Positions 27,947 through 37,865 of a stretch of DNA of 57,639 nt are shown piece by piece (within the stretch, counting starts at the first letter, position 1; each line of letters opens with the position of its first letter). A program made the position numbers and the translations under genes. Source of the stretch: Kiritimatiellia bacterium (GTDB lineage Bacteria; Verrucomicrobiota; Kiritimatiellia; CAIQIC01; Lenti-01); NCBI GenBank assembly GCA_017527155.1, contig JAFXQI010000036.1:1-57639 (forward strand). The letters are read 5' to 3'. Below the pieces are notes generated by a model. That model had not been told where the DNA came from, did not search any database, and saw nothing but the letters and a program-made list of their open reading frames with translations.

Positions 27947-28693
27947 ATGAATGCTCCTTTCCAATCGTTTCTCGCCGCGTGCGCGGCGCTTGCCGCGTTC
28001 GCGCTGGCGGGTTGCGGGGGTGCCGCGGACGGCCCGGCCGGCGCCGCGGACGCCCGCGACGACGGTCCCCTGGTGCTCGCCTTCATGCCCGACATCCCGC
28101 CCTACGCCTACCAGGACCGCGGGACGGGCGAACTCCTCGGCATCGACCTGGACATCGTCCGCGCCGCCGCCGCGCGCCTCGGGCGCGAACTCGTAGTCCG
28201 CCAGGTGCCCTTCGCCGGCCTCCTGCCCGCCGTCAAGAGCGGCGCGGCGGATTACGCCGCGGCCGGCATCACCATCACCGACGGGCGCAAGCACGACGCC
28301 GATTTCTCCGACCCCTACGCCGAAGAAGGATGCGCCTTCCTGTACCGCGCGGGGGATCCGCCGCCGACGATGATCACCGCCGAGGGGCTGCGGGTCGGCG
28401 TCGTCGAGTCGATGTCCAGCGACTTCTACCTCACGCGCCACGGCCTCGAAACCTTCCGCTACTCGGAGCTGTCCGAACTCGTGGAGGACCTCGCGTCCGG
28501 CCGCCTCGACGCCGTCTTCTACGACCGGCCCGCGCTCCTCATCGAGGCGGAGGCCGCCGGCGGCGCCTTCGCCGTCACGCCCCTCGAAACCCGCGAACCC
28601 TACGGCATCGCCGTGCGCAAGGGCCGCCCCGACCTGCTCGAAGCCGTCAACGCCGTCATCCGCGAACGCAACGGACGGGAGGCCCCGCGATGA
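27947..28693 (+). CDS. Family 3 solute-binding lipoprotein, probable sensor subunit
   Basis: A 248-residue periplasmic-binding protein of the amino-acid (SBP_bac_3) type. The signal peptide ends in a lipobox LAGC with Cys at 23. The binding-protein fold follows: PLVLAFMPDIPPYAYQDRGT, then GIDLDIVRAAAARLGRE, GAADYAAAGITITDGRKHDA, DFSDPYAEEGCAF, and in lobe 2 VGVVESMSSDFYL and YGIAVRKGRPDLLEA. It is not followed by ABC permease or ATPase genes. Instead its TGA overlaps the ATG of a membrane PP2C phosphatase (ATGA), which suggests it reports ligand binding to that phosphatase. GAGGGGAAAA lies upstream of ATG 27947. Confidence 0.85.
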   Translation: MNAPFQSFLAACAALAAFALAGCGGAADGPAGAADARDDGPLVLAFMPDIPPYAYQDRGTGELLGIDLDIVRAAAARLGRELVVRQVPFAGLLPAVKSGAADYAAAGITITDGRKHDADFSDPYAEEGCAFLYRAGDPPPTMITAEGLRVGVVESMSSDFYLTRHGLETFRYSELSELVEDLASGRLDAVFYDRPALLIEAEAAGGAFAVTPLETREPYGIAVRKGRPDLLEAVNAVIRERNGREAPR

Positions 28694-30330
28694 AGATCGA
28701 CCGCAAACTCGCCTGGCGCCTCGCGTGGGCCGTCGGGGGGGCGTTCCTCGCCTCGCTGGTGCTGACGTGGTTCCTCCACGACCGCCTCACCGAACGCAAT
28801 GCCCAGCGGCTCATCGACATCGCCTTCTCGGACGTCGAGAACGCGATCCGCGAGGCCGTCGACCGCCGTCTCGTCCGCCAGGCCATGCTCTTCCGCGACC
28901 GCCTGCCCGCCCTGCGCGCCGAGGCCGTATGGGCCGACCCGCAGGCCGCTGCCGCCCGCCTGCGCGAAGTCGCCGAGGAACTGCTGGTCGACGAACTCTG
29001 CGTCGCCGGCCCGGACGGCGTCATCACCCACGGCTCCGACCCCCGCGACATCGGATTCGACTTCAAGGCCGCCACCGGACAGGCCGCCGAATTCCTCCCG
29101 CTCCTCGACAGCGAAACCGAAATCGCCCAGCCGATCCTCCCCAACACCCGCGCCGGCGAAATGATCAAATACGTCGGGGTGTGGCTGCCCGGCGGCGGCT
29201 TCGTCCAGACCGGCTGCCGCGAAGGCTCGGTCCGCCGCCTCGCGCGCTCCGCCGTCACCGGCCTCACCCACAACCGCCACGTCAGCGGCAAGGACGGCTA
29301 CATCGTCATCACGACCGCGGGCGGCACCATCATCTCCCACCCCGACGCCGCCTTCGAGAGCGGCCAGTGGCGCGGGCCCGGCCCCGACTGCTACTGGCAG
29401 CGGCGCGAAGTCGAAGGCTTCCCCGTCTACGCCATCGTCCCGCGGCACGCGGCGATCGTCGAGCGGCGCATGCTCGTCGGCACCTCCGCCTTCCTCAACG
29501 CCGCGGCGCTCGTCCTCGCCGCCGCGCTGGCCGGGCTCGTCATCGCCGGCTGGGTCCGCGCCCAGCTGCGCGCCCGCCGCGCCCGGGAGATGGCGATGGC
29601 CGCCGCAATCCAGGGCAACGCCATCCCGCGCGTCTTCCCGCCCTTCCCGGCGGAGAAGCGGATGGACCTCTACGCCCGCATGGACCCCGCGCGCGACATC
29701 GGCGGCGACTTCTACGACTTCTTCTTCTCCGGACAGGACCGCATCGTCTTCCTCGTCGCCGACGTCAGCGGCAAGGGCGTCCCGGCGGCGCTCTTCATGA
29801 TGCGCGCCGAGACCGTCCTCAAAGGCCTTTCCCAGTCCGGGCGCCCCCTCGCCGAAGCCGTCGCCGAAGCGAACAAGGCCCTCTGCGACGGCAACGTCGC
29901 CAACATGTTCGTCACCGTCTGGATCGGCGAACTCGACCTCTCCACGGGGCGCGTCACCTGCGTCAACGCGGGCCACAACCCGCCGGTGCGCCTGCGCGCG
30001 GCGGACGGCACCGCCTCGTACGTCCGCACCCGCCCGGGCCTGCTGCTCGGCGCCATGCCGGGGAGCCGGTACCGCACGGAGACCTTCACCCTGGAGCCCG
30101 GCGACGCCCTCTACCTCTACACCGACGGCGTGACCGAGCAGGCCGACCCCCGCGGCGCCCTTTTCGGCGAAGACCGCCTCCTGGCGACCCTCTCCTCCGG
30201 CGGCTTCCTCTCCCAACCCGAAACCTGCACCGCCGCCGTCCTCTCCGCCATCGAATCCCACGCCGCCGGCGCCGAACAATCCGACGACCGCACCCAGCTC
30301 CTCATCCGCTGGCGCGGCCCCGCCGCCTAG
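28690..30330 (+). CDS. Membrane sensor PP2C/SpoIIE-type serine phosphatase (RsbU-like)
   Basis: A 546-residue protein. Transmembrane helix 1 is at about 11-27. An extracytoplasmic sensor (about 30-265) of Cache type carries LCVAGPDGVITHG and DGYIVITTAGGTIISHP. Helix 2 is at about 268-291, and a cytoplasmic PP2C domain spans about 300-546. Phosphatase motifs: DIGGDFYDFFFSGQDRIVFL, VADVSGKGVPAALFM, CVNAGHNPPVRL, LYLYTDGVTEQ and a final DDRTQLLIRW. The metal-binding aspartates are present. SpoIIE/RsbU phosphatases usually dephosphorylate anti-sigma-factor antagonists in partner-switching cascades; no such partner lies next to it. ATG 28690 overlaps the lipoprotein stop, so they form a two-gene operon. 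Confidence 0.9.
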   Translation: MKIDRKLAWRLAWAVGGAFLASLVLTWFLHDRLTERNAQRLIDIAFSDVENAIREAVDRRLVRQAMLFRDRLPALRAEAVWADPQAAAARLREVAEELLVDELCVAGPDGVITHGSDPRDIGFDFKAATGQAAEFLPLLDSETEIAQPILPNTRAGEMIKYVGVWLPGGGFVQTGCREGSVRRLARSAVTGLTHNRHVSGKDGYIVITTAGGTIISHPDAAFESGQWRGPGPDCYWQRREVEGFPVYAIVPRHAAIVERRMLVGTSAFLNAAALVLAAALAGLVIAGWVRAQLRARRAREMAMAAAIQGNAIPRVFPPFPAEKRMDLYARMDPARDIGGDFYDFFFSGQDRIVFLVADVSGKGVPAALFMMRAETVLKGLSQSGRPLAEAVAEANKALCDGNVANMFVTVWIGELDLSTGRVTCVNAGHNPPVRLRAADGTASYVRTRPGLLLGAMPGSRYRTETFTLEPGDALYLYTDGVTEQADPRGALFGEDRLLATLSSGGFLSQPETCTAAVLSAIESHAAGAEQSDDRTQLLIRWRGPAA

Positions 30331-30360
30331 CTCGCTTCAAGATATTCCGTTTCGGTTGTC

Positions 30361-30430
30361 CTGGTGGGGCGAGCACTCCGTGCGAGCCGTTCCTCCCGTT
30401 CAAGCGCCCCGCTCGGAGAACCCGACCCTG
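30361..30430. repeat. Palindromic GCGAGC repeat pair downstream of the phosphatase gene
   Basis: Left arm TGGGGCGAGCACTCCGTGCG and a decayed right arm GCTCGGAGAACCCGACCCTG. Possible terminator hairpin. Confidence 0.65.
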
Positions 30431-30902
30431 CCGTCCGGAAGAGAAAACAAGAACCGCACCATTTCTTGAACCGCTCTCGCCCCGCCATCCGCACGGCACC
30501 GACCTGCCGGGTGCAATCCGCGCGAGATTATGGAAAAAATTGTCCTTTCCCCTTGTTTTTCGCTTCCAATCCACCCCCATCCCCCAATGAGCGGCCCGCT
30601 GGGAAACCATCCTCTTGCCCCTGCCCCCTCACGGCACTCCCCCTCCAATTCCTCCACATCTCCGCCCCTCCGCGTGCGTTCTTTTCCCCTGCCCCCTTTG
30701 CGGCCTTGGCGGACTTTGCGCGAGTCATTCTTCCGCCCCTCCCTCCGCACCTTCCGCCAGCGGGGTGCTGCCCCCACGCCCCCCCCGGGAGGGTCGCGCT
30801 TCCGCGCGACCTTGTGGCCGGAAAGCCTCCTTGAAGCCGACCGGAATCGGAAACAGCACTCCGGTTGTCCCGGCTCCCTCCTCCACCGCTTCGGAAACCG
30901 GA
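30431..30902. repeat. Intergenic repeat mosaic
   Basis: It holds a member of the ATG-ending repeat family (about 30525-30590, TGGAAAAAATTGTCC and CCCCTTGTTTTT, ATG at 30587) and a CTCCGCGTGCG stretch (30668-30678). GCGGCCTTGGCGGACTTTGC follows (30710-30729), then the palindrome GGGTCGCGCTTCCGCGCGAC (30792-30811). No gene is visible. Confidence 0.7.
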
Positions 30903-32702
30903 TCAATCGGCGCTTCCCTGCCCGGGGACGGCCACAGCATTTCTTGCCCCGCCCCGGATGGCCGACGGCGTCGGGGCCAGGAAGAACAGCCGGCGGCGCC
31001 CGGAGAGGGTCGCGGCGGCGGCTTCGGCGGAGGGGGGCCAGATCTTGTCGCGGTCGCGGCGGGCGGCGGCGAGGACGGTCGTGAAGTCGCCGTCGCGGCC
31101 TTCGAGGATGCGCGCGATGATGGGTTCGGCCAGCTCCTTGATGGGCGCGAGGTTGGCGTCGCAGGGGATGTCGAGCGGCCGGATGACGACCCCCGCGTAG
31201 AACTGGAGGGCGGCGCGGGCGGTTTCATCCAGATGGTAGCCGCCGGTCCGCGAGGTGTCGGCCGGGAGGGCCGCCGCGATGCGGAGCGTTCCCTCGCGCA
31301 TCGACTTGTGCGCGTCGATGGCCTGGAAGGGGACGGCGAAGACGGCCAGCCAGAGGAACGCGTTCGCGAGGAAGAGGCGGACCGCGGGGGCGTTCTCCGC
31401 CGTGGCCGCACGCCGCCGGAGCCAGAGCCAGAGGCCGGCGGACAGGAGCGTCGCGGTGTGGTAGGCGGTCCAGTGGACGAGCGGGCCCCCGGCGTCCGCG
31501 ATGGCCCAGTCCGGCGGCAGGAGCCGCGCGACCGCGGGCAGCAGCAGGAGCACGGCGCCGGCGATGGCGGCCAGCGTCTCCCACACGGCCGTCCACACGC
31601 GGAAGAACCGGTGCATGGCGTGCGGCAGGGCGGAGGCGGCCAGCAGCGCGTAGGCGGGATAGAGGGGGAGGAGGTAGATGCCGCGCTTGGTCGAGGGGAG
31701 CGTCAGCAGCGCCAGCCCGCCGAATCCCCACGCCACCAGGAAGAACCCCGGACTCGTCACCACAGCGCGCCATCCATCCCGCCCCCGGCGCCGCACGGCC
31801 GCCCAACCCCGGCCCAGCGCCAGGACCAGGTGCGGCAGCCAGGGACCGAGCACGATCGGCAGCAGCACGAGGTAGTAGTGCACGCTCCACGGATGGTGGT
31901 GTCCGAGCGCGGTGGCGGCACCGGTGGTGCGGCCGACCTGGTTGTCCCAGAACCACGCGTTCCATGCGGACGGGTCGTCCCGCAGGTAGATCGCCAGCAC
32001 CCACAGACCCGCCAGGCCGATGGCGAGGAGGGCGGCCAGGAGGTGGGACAGAATCCAATTCGTGCGCGCGGACCGCCCGCGCTCCGTCAGGACGGCCTGG
32101 AGGACGAGCGGCGCGGCCGCGGCGGCGATGAGGATCCAGCCGATCGGCCCCTTGGCCAGGAACGCCCCGGCCGCCGCGACGCCGGCGGGGAGGAGCGCCC
32201 AGGGCCGGCCTCGGCGGTAGGCGAGGACCAGGAACGCGGCGGCGGCGGCGACGCAGAAGGCGAGCAGGACGTCGGTCCGCATCCAGTGCATGTCGATCAG
32301 GAACTGCGGCATCGTCGCCAGCACGAGGACCGCCCCGAGCGCGTCCCGGCGGCGGCCGCGCAGGAGCCACGCCATCCACGCGGCCGCCGCAAGCGTGCCC
32401 AGCGCGCACAACGAGACGCTCAGACGCGCCCCCCCCACGTAGCCGAACAGCGGACCGAAAAACCTCCCGCACGCGCCGCAGACCCAGAAGTACAGCGGCG
32501 GCTTCTCGATGAAGATGTCCCCCGCCAGGCGCGGCACCGCCCACTCGCCCGTCTCCCACATCGTCTTGGAGAGGCAGCACACGCGCGGCTCGTCCGCCGT
32601 CCACAGGTCGTGGTCCACGATGCCCGCCAGGCACAGCGCCGCCGCCACCAGCAGGAGCAGCGGCGTGAGGAAGGACAAACGGTTTTTCGCGGCGGAAGTC
32701 AT
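30903..32702 (-). CDS. GT39/ArnT-like membrane glycosyltransferase
   Basis: A 599-residue integral membrane protein with about 11-12 hydrophobic helices. The first extracytoplasmic loop has the lipid-linked-sugar transferase signature LWTADEPRVCCLSKTMWETG, then IFIEKPPLYFW, typical of ArnT and dolichyl-phosphate-mannose mannosyltransferase relatives. The acidic DE pair is intact. A shorter GT39-like gene lies at 47551. The acceptor (lipid A, protein or surface polymer) cannot be told from sequence. ATG 32702 is preferred since the membrane protein begins soon after; ATG 32735 would add 11 residues, and neither has a strong ribosome site. Confidence 0.82.
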   Translation of the reverse strand: MTSAAKNRLSFLTPLLLLVAAALCLAGIVDHDLWTADEPRVCCLSKTMWETGEWAVPRLAGDIFIEKPPLYFWVCGACGRFFGPLFGYVGGARLSVSLCALGTLAAAAWMAWLLRGRRRDALGAVLVLATMPQFLIDMHWMRTDVLLAFCVAAAAAFLVLAYRRGRPWALLPAGVAAAGAFLAKGPIGWILIAAAAAPLVLQAVLTERGRSARTNWILSHLLAALLAIGLAGLWVLAIYLRDDPSAWNAWFWDNQVGRTTGAATALGHHHPWSVHYYLVLLPIVLGPWLPHLVLALGRGWAAVRRRGRDGWRAVVTSPGFFLVAWGFGGLALLTLPSTKRGIYLLPLYPAYALLAASALPHAMHRFFRVWTAVWETLAAIAGAVLLLLPAVARLLPPDWAIADAGGPLVHWTAYHTATLLSAGLWLWLRRRAATAENAPAVRLFLANAFLWLAVFAVPFQAIDAHKSMREGTLRIAAALPADTSRTGGYHLDETARAALQFYAGVVIRPLDIPCDANLAPIKELAEPIIARILEGRDGDFTTVLAAARRDRDKIWPPSAEAAAATLSGRRRLFFLAPTPSAIRGGARNAVAVPGQGSAD

Positions 32703-32807
32703 GGTGCAGGCATGATAGCGGGAAGCGGAGGGCATGGCAAGGGGGGGGCCGCGGACCCGCCGGTTCCGGGGGGGGGAGGGGGGGGGCCACGCCCGACGGG
32801 GGGGATG

Positions 32808-32885
32808 CGTTCATGGGCGCTTGGATGGGTGATTTCCTGGTTATTTTCTCGGGTTTTCCTTGATATCGCGGATGGTTGGGCGCAC
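32808..32885 (-). repeat. ATG-ending interspersed repeat, minus-strand copy
   Basis: On the minus strand CGCGATATCAAGGAAAACCC, GAGAAAATAACC, and then ATGAACGC with ATG at 32814. It lies in the gap between the secreted nuclease gene and the glycosyltransferase gene; no convincing protein follows the ATG. Confidence 0.75.
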
Positions 32886-32975
32886 CGTGGTTCCCTTCCT
32901 GGCGGACGGGTTTTTGCCCGTCCGGAGAAGACCACGGGGAGGGGGTCGGACGGGAGGAAACGGGGGGGGCGCGCC

Positions 32976-35900
32976 TTACTCGATCGGCTCCAGCAGCACG
33001 CGGATGGAGGCGAACCACGTTTCGGGGCGCACAACCCACTGGCCGAAGGACATGCCTTCGATGCCGGGACTGGTGTCGCCTTCCACCGGGGCGGCGAAGA
33101 GGTTGGTTCCACTCAGGAGCTGGTAGCCGCGGTTGGTGCTCACGGGCGTGAACGAGACATCCATGTCCCAGTCGTCGTCGCCGCCGGCCGGGGTCCAGGC
33201 CACGGTGATGCGGAAGCGGTCCTCCGCGTCGGTGGGGTCGGTGTCGCAGATGTATTCGTCCCAGTTGGAGACGCCGTCGCCGTCGACGTCGTCGGTGGCG
33301 GCGGTGGCGGCGGGGAGGGCGGCGGCAGCAGCGGCGCCCACCTTGGCCTCCAGCCACGCGGCGTAGGCTTCCGGCGTTCCCGGCTCCGGGCCGGGTTCGG
33401 GTTCCTCGGCAAGGGTGGTCACCGAGGCCGCGGCGGACCACGGGCCGGTCACGGTCCCGGCCGTCGCGCGGACGCGGAAGTGGTACGTCGTCTCCGCGAC
33501 CAGCCCGGTTACGGCGCAGGAGGTGCCCTCCACCGGGCGCGCGTCGTAGCCGTCCACGGGGACGGTCTCGTTTCCGCCCTCTTCCCCGGCAGAGATTTCG
33601 GTTGCCGACACCTCCTCCAGGAAAAACCGCTGCTTGCTGGCCGTCGCGTTGCTCCAGCAAACCGTCACGGGGCCCGCGACGTTCTCGAAATCGTTGGTGA
33701 AAACGGCACTGTCGGAGGAGAGGGCGTTCGATTGCGATTCGCACCCGGCCACGCCCACCCACAGCACGACATTGGCATCCCCCGACCACGACCGAGCCCG
33801 CGTCACCACGCGCACCGTCCCCGTCGCCCCTGTTTCCGCAGACTGGACCCACCCCAGCGCGCTGCTCGCGCCCACGCGGATTTCGTTCGTCCCGCCATAC
33901 GCCTTCAGGCAACTCCATCCCTCGATGAATCCGTTGGTCAACGCTGTGTTCCCGTTGCCGTTGATGTCCGCGAAATCGGTGCCGAACAGCACCGTCTCGT
34001 TCGTCACCGCGGTGCTCCCGCCTTCCGTCTCGGTCCACACCGACAGCTCGTAGCCCGTGGCGCCGTCCACCGCGCTCCAGGCGGCGGTGAAGTCCGTGGC
34101 GTTGGTGGTCGAGGCCCACACGGCGGCGGGGGCATCCAGAACCAGCTCCGTCACGGCGAACGTGCGCACGACGTCGGGCGCGGGTTTCCATTCGGCATCG
34201 CCGGGCTGGCTGGCGGTCACGGTGACGGTGCCCTCGCCGGTGCACGTCAGCACCGCGCCGGAGAGCGTCGCGGGACCGCTCACGGCGTACTCCACTGCGA
34301 GGCCGCTGCTGGCCGTCGCCGCCAGCGTCACCGTCGCCCCGACCGTCTGGTCGGCAATCGCGGGGAACGTGATGGTCTGCTCCTGCCGGGTATCCGTGCC
34401 CGCGAGCGTCGTCGCCCGCACGGACTCGCTCCAGGGGCCGACGGCGGTCCCGAGGGTGGTCGCTTCGCCGCGCACCTGGATGTCGTAGCCGGTACCGGCC
34501 TCCAGCCCCGTCGCGGTCCATGTCGTCGCGGTGGTCGTCCCCTCGGCGACCGTGCCGCCGCCGCGCCAGATGGTCACGCCATCCACGTAGCGCGCGGCGT
34601 TGCCTTCCGCCCGGGCGTCGGCGAGCCGCACGCGCACGGTCTGGCCGGCCCAGGCCGAGAGGTCGATTTCGCCGGACTTCGCGGAGGCGGTCGCGTCGGT
34701 CACGCTCCCCGCCGCCGTCCACGTCACGCCGCCGTCGGTGCTGACCTGCGCTTCCAGCGCCCACGCGGTGTTGTTGCCCGAGCGCTTGTACCGGAACGTC
34801 ACCGCCGCCGGATTCTCCACGTCCGCCCCGTACGCGAGCCACGCGCCGTTGGTCGAGAGCGCGAGGCCCCATTCCCCGTCCATCGCGGCGTTCGTCGCGA
34901 CCGACGTCCCCGCCGCCGGCACGCTCCACCCGGCATCCACGGCGCCGTCCTCGAAGCTGGCCGTTGCGGCTTCGGTCCGCGCCGTCTCGCACACGCGCAC
35001 GCGGTAGCCGTCCGCGTAGTCCACCGCGTTCCACGACACCGTGAACCCGTCCGCCGTCTCGCCCGCCACCGTCACCCCCGTCACCTGCCGCAGCGAGAGC
35101 GCGGTCGGGTCGCTCCCGTCGAGGTACTCCTGCCAGTTCGGCACGCCGTCGTCGTTCCAGTCTTCGAGTTCCGCGGCATCCCAGTCCCCGCTCGTCACGG
35201 AAGTCTCGTTCGTCCCGTACTCCTCCAGCCACCACACCGGCGTCCCCAGCGCCGCCGTGTCCGCCGCGAACACAACCGCGAGCGTCGCGTTGTTCGTCAC
35301 CGCCGGGCACGTGTAGTTGCACCCGCCCGACGAGTTCGTGGCAAAGGGCTGGGCCGTTCCGTTCCAGGAGAGGCTCCCGATGTGCCAATGCCCGGCCACG
35401 TCCGGCGCCACATAAAACGCCTTCGTCAGCCCGTTCGTCACGTCCACCGAACACGCCGACGCGTTTCCGTTGACCCACCCCGTCCCCTCCACCGTGACGT
35501 TCACGGTCCACGTGATGGCTTCCTCCTGGAAATTGTCGGGATCGAACACCGCCCGCACCCACGTCGGGTGGTCGATGAACGGATTGCGGTTGTACTGGTA
35601 CGTCGTGTAGATCAGCTCGTTGCGCCGCCGCTCGAAGTCGTCGGGCGGGTCGAGTTCGTTCCACGCGATCAGCGTCGAGAGCTTGCCGAGCTGGTTGCCG
35701 TCGGTGCTGGTGCCGATGCTGTCCACGGCCTCCAGATCGACCTTGCCGTTGTACTTGTTCTCATAGCGCACGTCCATGTAGAGCACCGCGCGCGCCACGT
35801 CGCCCTTCGCCGCGTCCGGCGGCTCCCACGCCGTGCTCGTGTACCAGCAGCCGTTCTTCTCCGTGACCCCGCTGACGTTCTGCCGGTTGTCGAAGTCCTT

Positions 35901-37685
35901 GTCGCCGCGCGTGCTGTTCATCGTGCTGTCGCAGGCCCGGATGTGGTGGAGGTCGCTGTACGCCGGCCCGCTCTCGTCGATGCCGTGCGACTGCGCCCAG
36001 AGGTGCTCCTTGTTGAACGACGTGATGCCGCTTTGCAGGTAGATGCACCGCACCGCGCTGCTGCTGCCGTTCGTCGAGTGGCGGTCCGTCACCTGCAAAA
36101 TGTCGTCGAGCTTGCTCCCGTACGAGTTCGTCTTCACGCCCGTGTTGAGGATGCGGCACAGCGTGTCCTTGAGGTCGTCGCCCGTCTTCAGCACGCCGTT
36201 CTTGTAGCAGCTCGCGTAGTAGCTTGCGTTCGCGTCGTCGTCGTCCACGATCGTCACCGTGCACGCCGCGACGTCCCCCAGCGACGCCCCGCCCGTCACG
36301 TTGCCCAGCGTCACCGAGAACGACTTGTTGTCCTCCGCCGCCGTGTCGTCGAGCAGCGCCACCTGGAACGACGCGCGGGTCTGCCCGTCCGCGAACGCCA
36401 GCGCCCCGCCGCCCGCGACGTACTCGCTCCCGGCGGCCGCCGTCCCGTCCGCCGTCGCCCACGCCACCGTCACCGCGCCCGCCGCGCCGCCCGTGCGCTC
36501 CACCGTCAGCGTCACCGACCCCGCGCTTTCCCGCACGTGCACCCCGTCGCTGTCGAACGCCAGCGTGCCCGGCCCCTCCGGCACCACCGTGATGGCCACC
36601 GTCCGGTTCGTCGTCCCGTCCTTGTCCGCCGCCGAGAACACCACGTTCCACGTCCCCGTCGTTTGCGGCGTCCAGATGAAATACCCCGTGGCGCTCCCCG
36701 TCCCGTCCTTGGCCTCCCACGTGTCCTCCGTCACCGGTTCCCCGCTCGCCGACAGCGTGATGGCGTCCCCGTCGTAGTCCGTCGCCGTCACCTCGATCTC
36801 GCATTCCTGCCCCGCGAACACCTCCACCGCCTCCACGTCCGGGTCCAAGTCCAGCACCGGTGGCCGCGGCTCCTGCGGCACCGTGCCGCCTGCCGCCGTG
36901 TACAGCGCCACGTCGTCCAGATAGAACCGCTTCCTCCCCGCGTCGTTCGCCCACTTGAACATCACCGTCCCGCTCGCCGGCACGTCCACGCTGAAGACCT
37001 GCGCCGCCGCCGGGATGTCAGTGGACGAATACGAGGCCAGATCGATCCAGTTGGCGCCTCCGTCCACGCTCCGTTGCAACGTCACCGCCGCCCCGCTGTC
37101 GTACCGCCACATCGAAAACTCCAGCCGCCCTGCCTCCCCGTCCAGCGTCCCGTCCGGCGAGGTCACGTACCCGCCCCCGTTGCTGCTCCCCACCCTCACG
37201 TTGTTGGTGATGTTGTAGCACTTCTCCCCCGTCCAGCCGTTGTAGTCGATGACCGTGCTGCTCCCCGACGTCATCCCCGCGAAATCCTCGCTCCACACCA
37301 CCGACTCCCCCTCGCCCGCCGCCCGCGCCGCGCGCGCCGGTTCCGCGACCCGGAACCGTATCGTCCCGCGCACCTCCCCGTCCGTCCCGTCGCACCACCC
37401 GACGGCCCGCAGCCAGTATTCCCCCGGCTCCGCGGTGTCGATCACCCACGTCCCGTTCCGCCGCCCCTCCGCATGCCCCGGCGCATTCCCCTCCCAACGC
37501 GAAATCCCGTACCCGCCGCCGTCCTCCATCCGCGCCGCCACCGACGCCTCCGCCCCCCTCTCCACCGTGAACCCTCCCGCCCGGTCGAACGCCACCCTCG
37601 CCCGCAGTCCCTCCGCCGCGCCCGCCAAGGTTCCGGCCGCGAATGCCGCCGCCGCCAGCCAACACGCCCAACTGTTCGTCTTCAT
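32976..37685 (-). CDS. Large secreted multidomain endonuclease I (EndA/Bsn-type)
   Basis: A 1569-residue protein with signal peptide MKTNSWACWLAAAAFAAGTL. Order of domains: a jelly-roll/adhesin-like segment (about 145-275); an Ig/cadherin-like segment (about 285-375); a Calx-beta repeat (about 375-485, ending VTIVDDDD); and an endonuclease I domain (about 490-735). The nuclease domain has the HNH-like core NKEHLWAQSHG (from 558) and SDLHHIRACDSTMNSTRGDK. Bacterial repeat and several fibronectin III-like domains follow. A thrombospondin-3-type Ca site (DDVDGDGVSNWDEY, about 1467) comes next, then a short beta C-terminus. It would digest extracellular DNA/RNA for nutrients or biofilm turnover. 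GGAAGGAC lies before ATG 37685. An upstream ATG at 37736 would spoil the signal peptide. Confidence 0.88.
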   Translation of the reverse strand: MKTNSWACWLAAAAFAAGTLAGAAEGLRARVAFDRAGGFTVERGAEASVAARMEDGGGYGISRWEGNAPGHAEGRRNGTWVIDTAEPGEYWLRAVGWCDGTDGEVRGTIRFRVAEPARAARAAGEGESVVWSEDFAGMTSGSSTVIDYNGWTGEKCYNITNNVRVGSSNGGGYVTSPDGTLDGEAGRLEFSMWRYDSGAAVTLQRSVDGGANWIDLASYSSTDIPAAAQVFSVDVPASGTVMFKWANDAGRKRFYLDDVALYTAAGGTVPQEPRPPVLDLDPDVEAVEVFAGQECEIEVTATDYDGDAITLSASGEPVTEDTWEAKDGTGSATGYFIWTPQTTGTWNVVFSAADKDGTTNRTVAITVVPEGPGTLAFDSDGVHVRESAGSVTLTVERTGGAAGAVTVAWATADGTAAAGSEYVAGGGALAFADGQTRASFQVALLDDTAAEDNKSFSVTLGNVTGGASLGDVAACTVTIVDDDDANASYYASCYKNGVLKTGDDLKDTLCRILNTGVKTNSYGSKLDDILQVTDRHSTNGSSSAVRCIYLQSGITSFNKEHLWAQSHGIDESGPAYSDLHHIRACDSTMNSTRGDKDFDNRQNVSGVTEKNGCWYTSTAWEPPDAAKGDVARAVLYMDVRYENKYNGKVDLEAVDSIGTSTDGNQLGKLSTLIAWNELDPPDDFERRRNELIYTTYQYNRNPFIDHPTWVRAVFDPDNFQEEAITWTVNVTVEGTGWVNGNASACSVDVTNGLTKAFYVAPDVAGHWHIGSLSWNGTAQPFATNSSGGCNYTCPAVTNNATLAVVFAADTAALGTPVWWLEEYGTNETSVTSGDWDAAELEDWNDDGVPNWQEYLDGSDPTALSLRQVTGVTVAGETADGFTVSWNAVDYADGYRVRVCETARTEAATASFEDGAVDAGWSVPAAGTSVATNAAMDGEWGLALSTNGAWLAYGADVENPAAVTFRYKRSGNNTAWALEAQVSTDGGVTWTAAGSVTDATASAKSGEIDLSAWAGQTVRVRLADARAEGNAARYVDGVTIWRGGGTVAEGTTTATTWTATGLEAGTGYDIQVRGEATTLGTAVGPWSESVRATTLAGTDTRQEQTITFPAIADQTVGATVTLAATASSGLAVEYAVSGPATLSGAVLTCTGEGTVTVTASQPGDAEWKPAPDVVRTFAVTELVLDAPAAVWASTTNATDFTAAWSAVDGATGYELSVWTETEGGSTAVTNETVLFGTDFADINGNGNTALTNGFIEGWSCLKAYGGTNEIRVGASSALGWVQSAETGATGTVRVVTRARSWSGDANVVLWVGVAGCESQSNALSSDSAVFTNDFENVAGPVTVCWSNATASKQRFFLEEVSATEISAGEEGGNETVPVDGYDARPVEGTSCAVTGLVAETTYHFRVRATAGTVTGPWSAAASVTTLAEEPEPGPEPGTPEAYAAWLEAKVGAAAAAALPAATAATDDVDGDGVSNWDEYICDTDPTDAEDRFRITVAWTPAGGDDDWDMDVSFTPVSTNRGYQLLSGTNLFAAPVEGDTSPGIEGMSFGQWVVRPETWFASIRVLLEPIE

Positions 37686-37865
37686 CGGATGTCCTTCCGC
37701 TTCCTGTGTTCCCGGACGGCCCGTCACCGGCCCCATCCGCTTTCACCAGTGTACCCGTTCCGCCCGTCCCCTCCAAACCTTCTTCGCCCCCTTCCAGGTA
37801 AAACGTTTTCCCGTCCTCCCCCGTCCCCTTCCATCCATCCCCTCCCCATCCCCTCCGCCACCTCG

